Source of the DNA: CAYGDP01 sp964348665
GTDB lineage: Bacteria > Verrucomicrobiota > Verrucomicrobiia > Palsa-1439 > CAYGDP01
NCBI GenBank assembly: GCA_964348665.1
Contig: CAYGDP010000001.1
Coordinates: 248,001 to 312,000 of the forward strand
Direction of reading: 5' to 3'
DNA: 64,000 nt
Shown here: piece after piece, positions 1-9,810 of the stretch
How the letters are laid out: each line of letters opens with the position of its first letter
Numbering within the stretch: the first letter of the stretch is position 1
Position numbers and translations under genes: made by a program
Notes under the pieces: generated by a model
Seen by the model: only the letters and a program-made list of their open reading frames with translations
What the model was told of the DNA's origin: nothing
The model's database searches: none

Positions 1-1
1 C

Positions 2-208
2 TGCGCTGCATTACAAGTCGTGGACTACTATCTCTGGGCGTTGCAACGGCTGTTTGAGAAAGGAGATGATCGCTTTGTATGCTTCCTATCTGCGTCTTTC
101 AGCTTGGTTCACGATGTTGATGACACACGAACAAACCAGTACGGCGAGTATTATGACAAGAGACGACCGCTCTCGAAAGTGGCGTTAGAAGGTCGGCCGA
201 GGATATAG
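2..208 (+). CDS. C-terminal end of a DUF3800-like protein (5' end outside window)
   Basis: The reading frame is open from the window edge to the TAG at 206-208. It gives about 68 residues beginning ALQVVDYYLWALQR and containing HDVDDTR and YGEYY. The LQ-x-x-DYxLWALQR pattern, followed by an acidic stretch and a YGEYY motif, resembles the C-terminus of DUF3800 proteins, which are often found near mobile or defence genes. I match it by pattern only. No start can be assigned because the gene begins before the window. The gene after it is convergent. No terminator is evident in the 216 bases that follow, where I see nothing else. Confidence 0.5.
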   Translation, partial: CAALQVVDYYLWALQRLFEKGDDRFVCFLSASFSLVHDVDDTRTNQYGEYYDKRRPLSKVALEGRPRI

Positions 209-424
209 GAGAATCTCGTCGTGACGAAATCCTCACACGGCACGGGGCCGAATTTCATCCTCAAGCCGCTGAAAGATAAACATAGGGGCGGCCAAGTGTC
301 AATTATTATTTTCTGCCTATTCACATCACACCGTAAACCTGAGCGGCAGCTGCAAAACGTGGTCTTCGGTACGCTAGTGCGGTGAAATTGCAGCTCGTTT
401 CGATTGAGCGCTTCTTCCGCGGGG

Positions 425-1855
425 TCACGCGCAAATTTCCTTCACCACACGACCTTGCACGTCGGTGAGGCGAAAGGGGCGGCCATCGTGGCGGAAAGTG
501 AGCTTTTCGTGATCGAGGCCGAGCAGGTGAAGGATCGTGGCGTGTAAATCGTGCATGTGGACGGGGTCTTTGACGGCTCGATGGCCGAACTCGTCGGTTT
601 CGCCGTGGCTGAAGCCGCGCTTTACGCCGCCGCCAGCCAGCCAGACGGAGAAGCCGCCTGGATTGTGATCGCGCCCCGTGCCGTTTTTTTCCGCGTAGGG
701 CGTGCGGCCAAATTCGCCGCCCCACCAAACCACGGTGTCGTCGAGCAGGCCGCGCTGTTTGAGGTCGGCGAGGAGACCCGCAACAGGTTTGTCGGTGCGC
801 GCGGCGTGGTCGCCATGTTTTTCGAGGTTGGAATGCTGATCCCAGGCTGGGTTGTTGCTGTTGTCGCCGTAATTGACCTGCACGTACCGCACGCCCGACT
901 CGCATAGGCGTCGCGCCATGAGGCATTGCCGTCCATAGGTGTCGGTGGCTTTCTCGCCGATGCCATAGAGCGCGAGTGTGGCGGGGGATTCGCCCGAGAG
1001 ATCGAGTGTGCCTGGCGCTTCGTTCTGCATCCGCCAGGCCAGTTCGAACGAGTGCGCCACGGCTTCCAACTCGCGGTCGCTGGGCGCGCGCGCGAGCTGT
1101 TCCGCGTTCACCGCGCGCAGCAGTTCGAACTGGCGTCGTTGTTCCTCTTTGCTCCAGGCGGGATTGCTCAAATTGCGGATGGTCGTGTCGGCAACGCTCG
1201 CGCCCGCGCGGCCGACAGGCGTGCCTTGATAGACGGGCGGGAGAAACGCGCTGCCGTAATTGCGGGGGCCGCCGTTGCCTTGCGACGGGGCGATGGTCAC
1301 AAACCCTGGCAGATTCTCGCTTTCCGAGCCGAGCCCATAGGTGACCCACGCGCCGACCGACGGACGGATGAGCGTGGTCGAGCCTGTGTGCATAAACAAA
1401 GTCGCTGGCCCGTGGGCGATCCCTTCGGTCTGCATGGATTTGATCAAACAAATGTCGTCCATGTGGCGCGCGATGTGCGGGAAAAGCTCGGAAACCCACT
1501 GACCCGACTGGCCATGCTGCTGAAATGCCCAGCGCGGTTTCATTATCCGTTGGGCAGCGCCTTTACCCGTCTTGGCCACGGTGCGGGCATCATCGAAATG
1601 AAGCATCTTCCCGTCGTCTTCCATCAATCGCGGCTTGTAGTCGAACGAATCCACGTGGCTTGGGCCGCCTTGCATGAAGAGGAAGATGACGCGTTTGGCC
1701 CGAGGCGTGTAGTGCGGCGCGCGTGGCGCGAGCGGGTTTGTTGTGGTTCCCGCGACGGCGCGCTCGGCGGCCAGTCCGAGGAGGGCTAGATATCCAAAAC
1801 CGCAACCAATTTGTCCGAGCGCCTGACGACGCGAGCAACAGGCTGGAGTTTTCAT
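425..1855 (-). CDS. DUF1501 family secreted protein
   Basis: 476 residues, the usual length for DUF1501, a sulfatase/alkaline-phosphatase-fold family very abundant in PVC bacteria. The N-terminus has a Tat-like signal (CSRRQALGQIG, then a hydrophobic stretch ending near AVAG). Family motifs include FLFMQGGPSHVDSFDYKP near residue 58, GGEFGRTP and GRDHNP. It ends with PFRLTDVQGRVVKEICA. It follows the DUF1549/DUF1553 gene by 13 bases on the same strand, so the two form one operon. Such pairs are usually linked to exported catabolic enzymes, but the substrate is unknown. A shadow frame of 392 residues on the same strand is not a gene. Confidence 0.9.
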   Translation of the reverse strand: MKTPACCSRRQALGQIGCGFGYLALLGLAAERAVAGTTTNPLAPRAPHYTPRAKRVIFLFMQGGPSHVDSFDYKPRLMEDDGKMLHFDDARTVAKTGKGAAQRIMKPRWAFQQHGQSGQWVSELFPHIARHMDDICLIKSMQTEGIAHGPATLFMHTGSTTLIRPSVGAWVTYGLGSESENLPGFVTIAPSQGNGGPRNYGSAFLPPVYQGTPVGRAGASVADTTIRNLSNPAWSKEEQRRQFELLRAVNAEQLARAPSDRELEAVAHSFELAWRMQNEAPGTLDLSGESPATLALYGIGEKATDTYGRQCLMARRLCESGVRYVQVNYGDNSNNPAWDQHSNLEKHGDHAARTDKPVAGLLADLKQRGLLDDTVVWWGGEFGRTPYAEKNGTGRDHNPGGFSVWLAGGGVKRGFSHGETDEFGHRAVKDPVHMHDLHATILHLLGLDHEKLTFRHDGRPFRLTDVQGRVVKEICA

Positions 1856-1868
1856 GGTCAGGTAGAGT

Positions 1869-4766
1869 TTACTCGATATGACGAAAATCTACACATGCAA
1901 AAATCGTCTGAAAAAATTGCGTCCATGCTCGCTCCCGCTCTCCCGCGCTCGCGGCCTTGCTGACAAACGACAACGCCAGCGCGCGTTCGCGGTCGGTGGG
2001 CGGACGCGTGAGCGCGAGGCGATAGGCGCGCTCGATGCGTTCGCGATCGCTCAGCGCGGCGGTCGCCGCGGCGGCGAGCTTCGCCTGCTCGATGATAAAC
2101 GGATGATTGAGCAGGTAAAGCGCCTGGGGCGCAACGGTGCTGACGTTGCGCTGGCCTGTGACGAGATTCGGATCGGCCCAATCAAACGCGTTGAACAATT
2201 CCAGCCGATTATTGCGGAACGCGGGCGTGTACACACTCCGCCGCGTGTCAGTGAAGCGCCATCCATATTCGAGATTCTGCGTTCCTGTGTCGTTGGGGTT
2301 TACGTCGGAGGAGCTTTCCAGGGTCGTCCCGCCGATTTCCCTCCGAAGCTGACCGCTGACGGTGAGAATCGTGTCTCGCATCGCTTCGGCTTCCATGCGG
2401 CGGCGATTCATGCGCCACAAGAGGCGATTGTCCACGTCCGCCGCCAGACCGTCGGCACGGCTGGCGCTGCTTTGTTGCCAGGTCGCGCTAAGCATGATCT
2501 CGCGCAGGAGCCATTTGACGGACCAGCCATGCTCGATGAATCGCGCGGCAAGATGGTCGAGCAATTCGGGATGCGACGGCAGCTCGCCCGTCGCGCCGAA
2601 GTTGTCGGTCGTGCGCACCAGCCCCGCGCCGAAGAGCCAGTGCCAGACGCGATTGACGATGACGCGCGCGGCGAGCGGATTTTGCGGGCTGGCGATCCAG
2701 TCGGCCAGCTCGCGGCGTCCGCTTTCGTTATTCGGCATTGGCGGCGACGCGGGCGGCAGTGCGCTGAGGAACCCGCGCGGCGCGGTCTGGCCGAGGTTGC
2801 GGAGGTTGCCGCGGATCGCGATGCGCATGTCGGCGATTTCGTCTTCGGCGATGGACATTGCCAGCGGGCGTTTCGGGCCGCGCTCGCGCAACTGTTTCAA
2901 TTCTTGTTCAAGCCGCTTCGCCGCCGCGGCTAAATCATTGGCGCTAGACTTCGCTGCGGCGCGCTCTTCCGCGGGAGGAGTAATCATTTCGGTCGGCAGG
3001 AATTGCACCGCGTCCGCACTGACGTGTCCTTGAGTGCCTTCATTGGACACTAGAACGTACCCTGTCCCGTTTTTGTCGAAGCGGAACGTCCCGAGTGACA
3101 CGAAGCGCCCGTCAATCGGTGGCGGCTGGGTCTGATCCACGCGAACAGTTACCTCGCCATCGGCATGAAAAATCGTGATCGGTGTATTCTGGCTACGTTC
3201 TGTTCCTGCGATGAAGGCGAAGCGAACTTCGTAGCGGCCCGATTCGGGCAATTCGGGCGCAAAGGTGAGCGTCTTTTCGCCTTTGCCTTGGTTGAGATCG
3301 TGTAGAGCACCGCTGCCGATGTAGCTGTTCGAGTAAACCGAGTGTTTCCATTCGCCCACGTGCTTCGCCGCGGTGTCGTCCACGACGATGCCAGGAAAAA
3401 GGCTCGGCTCGACTGGGCGACCTTTCATCTCGGAACTGCTGGCGACCTTCGCGTTGGCTTTCGCGGCCAATGCTTTGGCCTCTTTGAGACGTGCCTCGAC
3501 CGCAGCGATCTGCGTCTCGTGTGCCTGCATCTCCGCTTCGCGCGCGGGATCGAGCGGGAGGGGGACATTCACCCAGTTTGCAACGTTATCGGTGTAATTG
3601 TGCAGCGAACGCACGCTGCCAAAGATGCCCGCCATCGCGTAATAGTCCCGCTGCGGGATCGGGTCGAATTTGTGATCGTGACAGCGCGCGCAACCAATCG
3701 CCAGGCCGAAGAATGCCTTGCCGATCGTATCAAGCTGCTCGTCAATGATGTCCATGCGCAACGCTTGTTTGTCCTGTTCCTCGTAATTCGTCGGGCCGAG
3801 CGCGAGGAAGCTGGTGGCGATAAGCTGGCGGCGTCGTTGCTCGATGTTTTCGTGCGGCAACAAATCGCCCGCGATCTGCTCGCGGACGAAGCGATTGTAC
3901 GGCGCGTCCGCATTGAACGATTCAATGACATAATCGCGGTAACGCCACGCGTCCTTGAACGGCATCGTGCGTCCGCCGCCGCTCGATTCCGCAAAACGCG
4001 CCACGTCGAGCCAATGCCGACCCCAGCACTCGCCAAAGTGCGGCGACGCCAGCAATCGGTCCACGACCCGCGCAAATGCTTCGTGTCCACGGTCGCGCTC
4101 GAACGCCGCGACGTCCTCGGGCGACGGCGGCAGACCGACCAGCGCGTAGCTCGCGCGTCGAATGAGCGCGGCGCGATCCGCGGGCGGTGATGGTTTCAAC
4201 TTGGCTACCGCAAGCTTCTGAAAAACGAAACGATCAATCTCGTTCTTCGCCCAGCCACGGTCTTTTACTTTCGGCACAGGCGCCTGACGTATTGGCTGGA
4301 ATGACCAATGAGATTTCGGATTTCGGACTTCGGATTGCGGTTTTGCCGCCGAAGGCGGCCATGGTGCGCCGACTTTGATCCACTCGCGGAGCAGCGCGAT
4401 CTGCTCGTCGGGCAATTTCTTATCTTTCGGGGGCATCTGCAATTCGGGATCGGTGTAGCTGACCGCCTTGATGAGCAAACTCTTGTCAGGATCGCCTGGG
4501 ACGACGGCGGGCCCGCTATCGCCTCCTTGTAGTGCCGCCTCGCGCGAATCCAGCAGCAACCCGCCCTTGATCTTAGTCGCCTCGTGGCTGTGGCACTTGA
4601 AACAATTCTCGGCGAGGATCGGCTGGATTTTCTTCGTGAAAAATTCGGCCTGCTCCCCCGTAGGCTCGGCGGCGAGCACGCCCGCCGTGAAAAATCCGAG
4701 GGCGAGAAGTTTTGTCGTCAGGTGCTTCAATACTTTATTACTCCCATTGGACGCGGCAATCTCCAA
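1869..4766 (-). CDS. PSCyt1-DUF1549-DUF1553 planctomycete-type cytochrome protein
   Basis: Up to 965 residues. A signal-like segment (KHLTTKLLALGFFTAGVLA) precedes a planctomycete cytochrome c domain with heme motif CFKCH at residues 55-59. A DUF1549 domain follows (second CxxCH-like site in IGCARCHDHKFDP), then a carbohydrate-binding-like middle, then DUF1553 at the C-terminus (NPLAARVIVNRVWHWLFG). The ATG at 4766 puts 12 polar residues before the signal peptide. A TTG at 4728-4730, 10 bases after a GGGAG (4741-4745), would give MKHLTTKLL and fits better. It is a close paralogue of the gene at 11989-14019. A heptamer repeat lies in the linker (4314-4340). Probably exported, with an electron-transfer or oxidative role. 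Confidence 0.88.
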   Translation of the reverse strand: MEIAASNGSNKVLKHLTTKLLALGFFTAGVLAAEPTGEQAEFFTKKIQPILAENCFKCHSHEATKIKGGLLLDSREAALQGGDSGPAVVPGDPDKSLLIKAVSYTDPELQMPPKDKKLPDEQIALLREWIKVGAPWPPSAAKPQSEVRNPKSHWSFQPIRQAPVPKVKDRGWAKNEIDRFVFQKLAVAKLKPSPPADRAALIRRASYALVGLPPSPEDVAAFERDRGHEAFARVVDRLLASPHFGECWGRHWLDVARFAESSGGGRTMPFKDAWRYRDYVIESFNADAPYNRFVREQIAGDLLPHENIEQRRRQLIATSFLALGPTNYEEQDKQALRMDIIDEQLDTIGKAFFGLAIGCARCHDHKFDPIPQRDYYAMAGIFGSVRSLHNYTDNVANWVNVPLPLDPAREAEMQAHETQIAAVEARLKEAKALAAKANAKVASSSEMKGRPVEPSLFPGIVVDDTAAKHVGEWKHSVYSNSYIGSGALHDLNQGKGEKTLTFAPELPESGRYEVRFAFIAGTERSQNTPITIFHADGEVTVRVDQTQPPPIDGRFVSLGTFRFDKNGTGYVLVSNEGTQGHVSADAVQFLPTEMITPPAEERAAAKSSANDLAAAAKRLEQELKQLRERGPKRPLAMSIAEDEIADMRIAIRGNLRNLGQTAPRGFLSALPPASPPMPNNESGRRELADWIASPQNPLAARVIVNRVWHWLFGAGLVRTTDNFGATGELPSHPELLDHLAARFIEHGWSVKWLLREIMLSATWQQSSASRADGLAADVDNRLLWRMNRRRMEAEAMRDTILTVSGQLRREIGGTTLESSSDVNPNDTGTQNLEYGWRFTDTRRSVYTPAFRNNRLELFNAFDWADPNLVTGQRNVSTVAPQALYLLNHPFIIEQAKLAAAATAALSDRERIERAYRLALTRPPTDRERALALSFVSKAASAGERERAWTQFFQTIFACVDFRHIE
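4314..4340 (+). repeat. Heptamer repeat TTTCGGA inside a coding linker
   Basis: Four head-to-tail units read TTTCGGA, TTTCGGA, CTTCGGA and TTGCGGT. On the coding (minus) strand they fall in the linker between the cytochrome c and DUF1549 domains and encode part of PQSEVRNPKSHW. In another frame this repeat reads ISDFGLRI, a low-complexity peptide I associate with verrucomicrobial genomes. The paralogous gene at 14 kb has no such repeat at this point, so it looks like an in-frame insertion. Confidence 0.6.
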
Positions 4767-4772
4767 GTCCGT

Positions 4773-7700
4773 TCAAGTTCGCAGTCTAGTGATGGTGTCT
4801 TGGATTTCACGAACGCAATGCGGCATATCATCTCTAATCTCGTAAACCCAGAAACGCTTAACCTTCCAGCCCAATGTCGTGAGTCTCCAATCGCGAATGA
4901 CATCTTCTCGGCAACGGAAGCCATCTAAATCGCGGTGATAGTGCTCACCATCAACCTCAATGTCGAGCATCATACCGTCTTGGATAATTGCGAAGTCGAG
5001 GCGGTATTGATGTACACGGTATTGTGGGATTGGCTTTATCCCTGCCTTTACTAAGGCCTCGAAGAATGGCCGTTCCCAAAATCCGATGCTAGGGCTACTC
5101 CAAGGGTTTGGCTGAGTTTCCTGAACAGCGCTGTTTGTTGCAGCAGCAACATGACCAGCGAAAGCCTCAATCCATGGAACATCACAACTCGCACAAGCCG
5201 ACTGATTTCCGATCACGTGTAAGAGTGCACGAGCGCGCGTAATCGCGACGTTGAAAAGGTTGCCTGTCGATGAGAGAAAATATTTCGCGCCGCGCGGTAA
5301 GTTACGTGCCACGCACGGAGAGAACAGAATAACGTCACGCTCATCTCCTTGGAAGCCGTGTGCTGTATCAACAATAAGGTCGCTAGATTCGATTGCGGCT
5401 AGATCAAGGCGGTTTGTCACAAGGTCGCGAATTCGATTTGCTTGAGCGCGGAAGGGCGTGACGACGCCGACTGTTCCAATAAACTTCCTGTGGACTAGCA
5501 AGTCTTCCAATTCATCCACTACGGCCTTAACCTCTTCCATGCAGATTGCTCCACCTGAAGTCGGTCGTTGGACCGCCCCGTCGATTTGTGTCCAGCGCAC
5601 GCCTAGATGACCTTGGGGCGCTTTCTTTAGGCGTCGGTAGTCGGTGCAAATCCGCAGTGTATTTCGATACCACGTGCGGTTACTAAACTCGATGATGTTA
5701 GCATGCGACCGAAAGTGTTCGCGCAAAGTGACCACTTTGGCTTCGCCGATTCGTGTTGTCGCGAGATCAAAGAGCGAATTGTTGACGTAAGTAAACGGTT
5801 GATCGGCTGCTGAGGTTAGTCCATGACGAGATTCGAGTAGTTGCGACCTCTGTTGTTCGAGGCTCGATATGTGTCGAAGCTGTTGCGGATCGCCAATTAT
5901 CATTGCTCGCTTTGCCCTAAACAGAAGCGGGATTGCGGAAGGGATGTCGCATTGGCTTGCTTCGTCAATAATTAGGAGGTCAAAGAGATTAGGTTCGAAC
6001 GGTAGAGCACCTCGCGCCGAAAGGTTGGTTACGCACCATACTGGCAGCACACTAGAGACAGCTTTGAACAGGCGTTCTTGCTCGCGACGAAGCTGAGCGT
6101 AGGCTTTGCCTCCGATTTGATCTTGTGAAAGTCGTTCAAAGGTCGCTCGAAACTCGCCGAGGGAACGTTTCGTTTCTGTATTCAATCGATCGGGCAAGAG
6201 GCGACCGTATGCGGAAAGCAGACGATTCCCCCATTCCCAAACCCGTTCTTCAAGATCGGCAAGTTCATCCGCAAAGATGTCAGGCGAAGGTAATTGCTTG
6301 AGAGAAGCATACGCCTTTCTATAATTTCCTGCTTTTTCGATTACTTCGAGTCTCTCGACGATCTGCTCCAGAGGTGCAACCCACACCGCCCAATCATTCC
6401 TTACAGAGAGTTGCGGCGGCAATTCACCGAAGAGGTTGGCCTTGTCGCGAAATCCTTTTGTTCGCTGAAGAACCTCATCAGCGTCCTTTCGGTGGTGCAG
6501 CCAAAGTGCCAAGCCACGAAAAAACGAGCGCGATGCATTCGTATGCTTGCGCACTATCTCGAGCGCCGCCTTGGGTTCTGACGAGGAAACATCTACCTCA
6601 GCAGCTAAAAGGCTTTCGCACAACGAAGCTTCGAGCCGTTCTCTAGGTCCGTCCAGCGCCCGATCAATCCTATCGACAAGATTTCTTGCCTCGCGAACTT
6701 GCTCGACCTTCTTCCACAGTTCATCGCGACGCTGCATCAAAGTCTGCATTGTTGAAATAGCTTCAGCGTAAGCTCGGCGATCCTCTTCTGTCGGAGAAAC
6801 CGACAGAACTTGCGCGATGAAGCGAATCAATTCACCTCGCAAGTCGCGGTCGCCACTCTTCGTGCCTAAACGAACAACGAGCGGGTTGTCAGAAAAACTG
6901 TTAATCCTAGCCTCGACGACGTTTACCGCTTTGTTGTTTCGGCTCGTGAATAGGACACGCTCACCGCGAAGGTAGGCATTAGCCAACACCGTAACAACAA
7001 CTTGAGATTTTCCTGTCCCAGGAGGCCCCGTCACCACTGTCAGAGGATTCTCAAAGGCGGATTGGACTGCGGCACGTTGCTCATCGTTCAACCCGACAAC
7101 TTCTATCACAGGAGCCTTCTTTGACGGAATTCCAACTGCAACGGCGTCTCCAAATAAGTTTCGGAGTGCGGTATTGTTGCTTGCATCCAAGATACCGTCT
7201 CGTTGAATCGCTTCCAGTTCATATTCAAGACCCGCGGTGAACTTTGATCTTTCTCCAAGAACCACAACGCAGCGGTTATATAATCCGCCAGAGGGAATAT
7301 CCGATATGTTTGGCGTGGTGGTGATAGACTCAGGGACGATGGGCTCTCCCTCATCCACGATTCCAATCGCACTTAGCTTTCTAGCAAAATAAGCAAGCCC
7401 CGCTTCGGGAGGATCGCCTTCGGTTTCAAGCAGCCCGATGTCGTGAAGAAATGTTCGCCTCTCTTCGGGCGTTTTTAGGACGCTGCTTAGGAATTCTGCA
7501 TTGATCCGCGGCCAATCGTTGACGAGCCGAAGTTCGAGTGTCGAGCCCGACTGCTGGAATTCGACCTGTTGGAGGAAAACAGGTATTGCGAAACCGCCCG
7601 ACCATCCGCGCTGAGACTTCGCGATCCAATCGACAAAGAGAGGGTAGCCGTAATAAAGTGAACCCGTGCCTCGCTGTTGGCGGAAGGATTTCAAAAACGC

Positions 7701-7886
7701 GCTGGCATCGCCCTCAATTTGAATAGTCAGAACGCTCTTCTCGGTAAGACTCCACTCCTGAGCCAGCGGCGGAACCAGAAACCGTTTGCCCTCGTCGGTG
7801 AGGAAGTAGCGCGCTCCCTGCCGCTCATCTTCGCGGACGCAATCGAGGTAATACGGAAGATATTTTTTTAGATGAAACACCCCCAT
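4773..7886 (-). CDS. SF1 helicase with C-terminal DUF559/Vsr-like nuclease domain
   Basis: 1037 residues. Walker A is GPPGTGKSQ at about 287-295, after the NDEQRAAVQSAF Q-motif region. Walker B is LLIIDEASQCDIPSA near 640. Later helicase motifs are VVTLREHFRSH, VDTAHGFQGDERDVI and NVAITRAR. The last 100 residues carry LDFAIIQDG and LDIEVDGEHYHRD, a PD-(D/E)XK/DUF559-like nuclease signature. This layout matches AAA_11/AAA_12 (Dna2/NAM7-like) helicases linked to DNA repair or anti-phage defence. It sits alone between two secreted-cytochrome cassettes and ends 7 bases before the next start, beside a DUF1501 relic. That fits insertion of a cargo gene into the cassette. Confidence 0.85.
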   Translation of the reverse strand: MGVFHLKKYLPYYLDCVREDERQGARYFLTDEGKRFLVPPLAQEWSLTEKSVLTIQIEGDASAFLKSFRQQRGTGSLYYGYPLFVDWIAKSQRGWSGGFAIPVFLQQVEFQQSGSTLELRLVNDWPRINAEFLSSVLKTPEERRTFLHDIGLLETEGDPPEAGLAYFARKLSAIGIVDEGEPIVPESITTTPNISDIPSGGLYNRCVVVLGERSKFTAGLEYELEAIQRDGILDASNNTALRNLFGDAVAVGIPSKKAPVIEVVGLNDEQRAAVQSAFENPLTVVTGPPGTGKSQVVVTVLANAYLRGERVLFTSRNNKAVNVVEARINSFSDNPLVVRLGTKSGDRDLRGELIRFIAQVLSVSPTEEDRRAYAEAISTMQTLMQRRDELWKKVEQVREARNLVDRIDRALDGPRERLEASLCESLLAAEVDVSSSEPKAALEIVRKHTNASRSFFRGLALWLHHRKDADEVLQRTKGFRDKANLFGELPPQLSVRNDWAVWVAPLEQIVERLEVIEKAGNYRKAYASLKQLPSPDIFADELADLEERVWEWGNRLLSAYGRLLPDRLNTETKRSLGEFRATFERLSQDQIGGKAYAQLRREQERLFKAVSSVLPVWCVTNLSARGALPFEPNLFDLLIIDEASQCDIPSAIPLLFRAKRAMIIGDPQQLRHISSLEQQRSQLLESRHGLTSAADQPFTYVNNSLFDLATTRIGEAKVVTLREHFRSHANIIEFSNRTWYRNTLRICTDYRRLKKAPQGHLGVRWTQIDGAVQRPTSGGAICMEEVKAVVDELEDLLVHRKFIGTVGVVTPFRAQANRIRDLVTNRLDLAAIESSDLIVDTAHGFQGDERDVILFSPCVARNLPRGAKYFLSSTGNLFNVAITRARALLHVIGNQSACASCDVPWIEAFAGHVAAATNSAVQETQPNPWSSPSIGFWERPFFEALVKAGIKPIPQYRVHQYRLDFAIIQDGMMLDIEVDGEHYHRDLDGFRCREDVIRDWRLTTLGWKVKRFWVYEIRDDMPHCVREIQDTITRLRT

Positions 7887-7973
7887 AAAGTTCTGCTTTC
7901 AGATTGATTCGGCAACCATAGCAACACTCCAGCAAGCCTGCAATTCTGCTTTTCGTCTTGTGGCGCGCATGGA

Positions 7974-8078
7974 TCACGCCAGCACTTCTTTGACTACTTC
8001 TCCTTGGACGTCAGTGAGGCGAAAAGGGCTGGTATCGTTGGAAATGTAAGAGTGAGTTACTTTTTCTTGCTCTGCAAG
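7974..8078 (-). pseudogene. Relic of a DUF1501 gene C-terminus
   Basis: Read on the minus strand, this stretch encodes LAEQEKVTHSYISN and then PFRLTDVQGEVVKEVLA followed by TGA. The intact DUF1501 gene at 425 ends PFRLTDVQGRVVKEICA, so this is the tail of another DUF1501 gene whose body is gone. Upstream the frame has no start and no resemblance to the family. It lies just upstream of the helicase gene, so it may mark the deletion or insertion point. Confidence 0.75.
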
Positions 8079-8251
8079 ACGGCTTGCATGGCGCGAAGTT
8101 GTTCGCGGCAATCCAACAGATTAATTGCCACGAAAAATGCAAAAAGACGCGAAAACTTATTGTGCTCGATGAAACGCGGTATGCTTTGTTGTGCCCGCCA
8201 AACAACACGGCGGGTAAACTCTTTGCGGCGATTTTCATGTTTCGCCTTACT
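8079..8251. other. Spacer between DUF1501 gene and DUF1501 relic
   Basis: Just after the DUF1501 stop (8252-8254) the same minus-strand frame stays open for about 62 codons, ending QAVLQSKKK at 8057. It has no start codon near its beginning. A different frame (75 codons from ATG 8238) runs through the DUF1501 relic. Neither resembles a known family. I treat the stretch as decayed sequence. Confidence 0.4.
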
Positions 8252-9664
8252 TTACATCAGTAGCGGTGCGATGGGTTTGCCGAGGCCGTCTTTGGTGACG
8301 TAGAACGGGCGGCGCTCGGTTTCGATGCTGAATTTGGGTAAAATGCCGAGGCAGCGGTAAATTGTTGCGTGCAAATCCTGAATCGGGACTGGGTTTTCAA
8401 CAGTTTCGCAGGGAAATTCGTCGTTGGTGCGGCCGTACACGACACCTTTGCGGATGCCGCCGCCGAACAGGAGACAGCTCGCGGCGGATGCAAAATGTCC
8501 GTGCAGACCGTAGTGATCCATCTTCTCAATCGTCTTGGCCTTCGTGGAACCGCGACCCAGCGATGCGCGGCCAAATTCGGTGGCGACGACGACCAGCGTG
8601 CGATTGAGCAGCCCGCGTTCTTCGAGATCGAGGATGAGCTGTGTTACGGGGGCATCCATGGCTTTTTTCATCTTGGCCTGTCCGTTGTGGCCGTCATTGT
8701 GCGTGTCCCAGCCCTTGGCGTTCTCGAAATCCACATGCACCTCGACGAACCGCGCGCCTGATTCGATCAACCGCCTTGCCTGCAAACATCCCTGGCCAAA
8801 CGGGCCCGTATTGTACCGCGCGCGGACGCTTTCCTTTTCCAGCGATAAATCCAACGCCTTTACGGCGGGCGAGTTCATGAGCCGATGGGCGGAATCCATC
8901 GCGCGCACGAGCGATTCCTTTTGGTAGCTGCTGCCCAGTTCGCCGACGGGGCTGGCGGCGATGGCGGCTTTGTATTTCTTGTAGCGATTCTCGAAGCGCT
9001 CTGCTGGCAGCCGAGCGCGGATGGTTTCGGCGGCGGTGGTCGGGTTGGGAATCATCAGCGGCGCGTATTCGCTGCCAAGGAAACCCGACGCGCTGAAAGC
9101 GCCCAACGAAAGAAAAACATTCGTGGTTTGTTCGCTGCGGCCAATCTCGATGTACGCGGGCACGTCGGGATTGCGTGGGCCGAGAGTCTTGGAAATCCAC
9201 GCGCCCAGAAAGGGCGCGGCTACCGTACTCGGCGTCGTATAGCCCGTGTGCCATTTGTATTGAAACGGGATGTGCTGCAAATCCTCCGCTGTCGCGCCAT
9301 AATCGCGCGCCACGTAGGAGCGAATCAGGGCGCCGCGATCCATCACTCGCGCGAGGTTCTCGACGCCCTCGCAGAACTTGATGTTGTCCACCGCAGTATC
9401 AATCTGCGGGAACGTGCAGATGAGTTTTTTGGTCTCGATCCCCGCCGCATACGGCGTGTGGCGTTTCGGGTCAAACGTCTCCGTTTGCGACATCGCCCCG
9501 CCCATCCAGAGCAAAATCATCGCGTCTGCCGTGACGGGCGGCGCTTTTTCTTCCGTCGCTGCCTGTAACCATCGCGGCGCGCCCGCCGCGAAAGCGCCGA
9601 GCGTGGCTACGCTTGCGGTTTTGATAAACTCGCGACGATTGGGGTGAAAAACGACGAGATCCAT
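8252..9664 (-). CDS. DUF1501 family secreted protein (second copy)
   Basis: 470 residues. The N-terminus is NRREFIKTASVATLGAFAAGAP, a Tat-type signal with the RREF core. Family features include MILLWMGGAMSQTETFDPK, a GQGCLQARRLIESG stretch, WDTHNDGHNGQ and TEFGR near the C-terminus. It is only distantly related to the copy at 425. No DUF1549 gene directly precedes it; upstream are 146 bases and then a toxin-antitoxin pair, so it may stand alone. It is presumably exported folded and acts on a sulfated or phosphorylated substrate. That role is inferred from the family fold. Confidence 0.88.
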   Translation of the reverse strand: MDLVVFHPNRREFIKTASVATLGAFAAGAPRWLQAATEEKAPPVTADAMILLWMGGAMSQTETFDPKRHTPYAAGIETKKLICTFPQIDTAVDNIKFCEGVENLARVMDRGALIRSYVARDYGATAEDLQHIPFQYKWHTGYTTPSTVAAPFLGAWISKTLGPRNPDVPAYIEIGRSEQTTNVFLSLGAFSASGFLGSEYAPLMIPNPTTAAETIRARLPAERFENRYKKYKAAIAASPVGELGSSYQKESLVRAMDSAHRLMNSPAVKALDLSLEKESVRARYNTGPFGQGCLQARRLIESGARFVEVHVDFENAKGWDTHNDGHNGQAKMKKAMDAPVTQLILDLEERGLLNRTLVVVATEFGRASLGRGSTKAKTIEKMDHYGLHGHFASAASCLLFGGGIRKGVVYGRTNDEFPCETVENPVPIQDLHATIYRCLGILPKFSIETERRPFYVTKDGLGKPIAPLLM

Positions 9665-9810
9665 ATTGGCTCGTTACTTTTACTCCTTTCTTTCTCTTTG
9701 TGCAAGTGATCGGGAAAAAGCAGGTTTTTTTGAAGGCTATGGATGCGCGGCGCGTGCCGGACGATCTCCCTTCTCGTTCCTGCGACCTATTTGGCCTCGA
9801 AGTAGGCAGT

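Noticed and set aside
321..1499. 392-codon frame on the minus strand
   Set aside because: Same-strand shadow of the DUF1501 gene in another frame, Arg-rich without motif.
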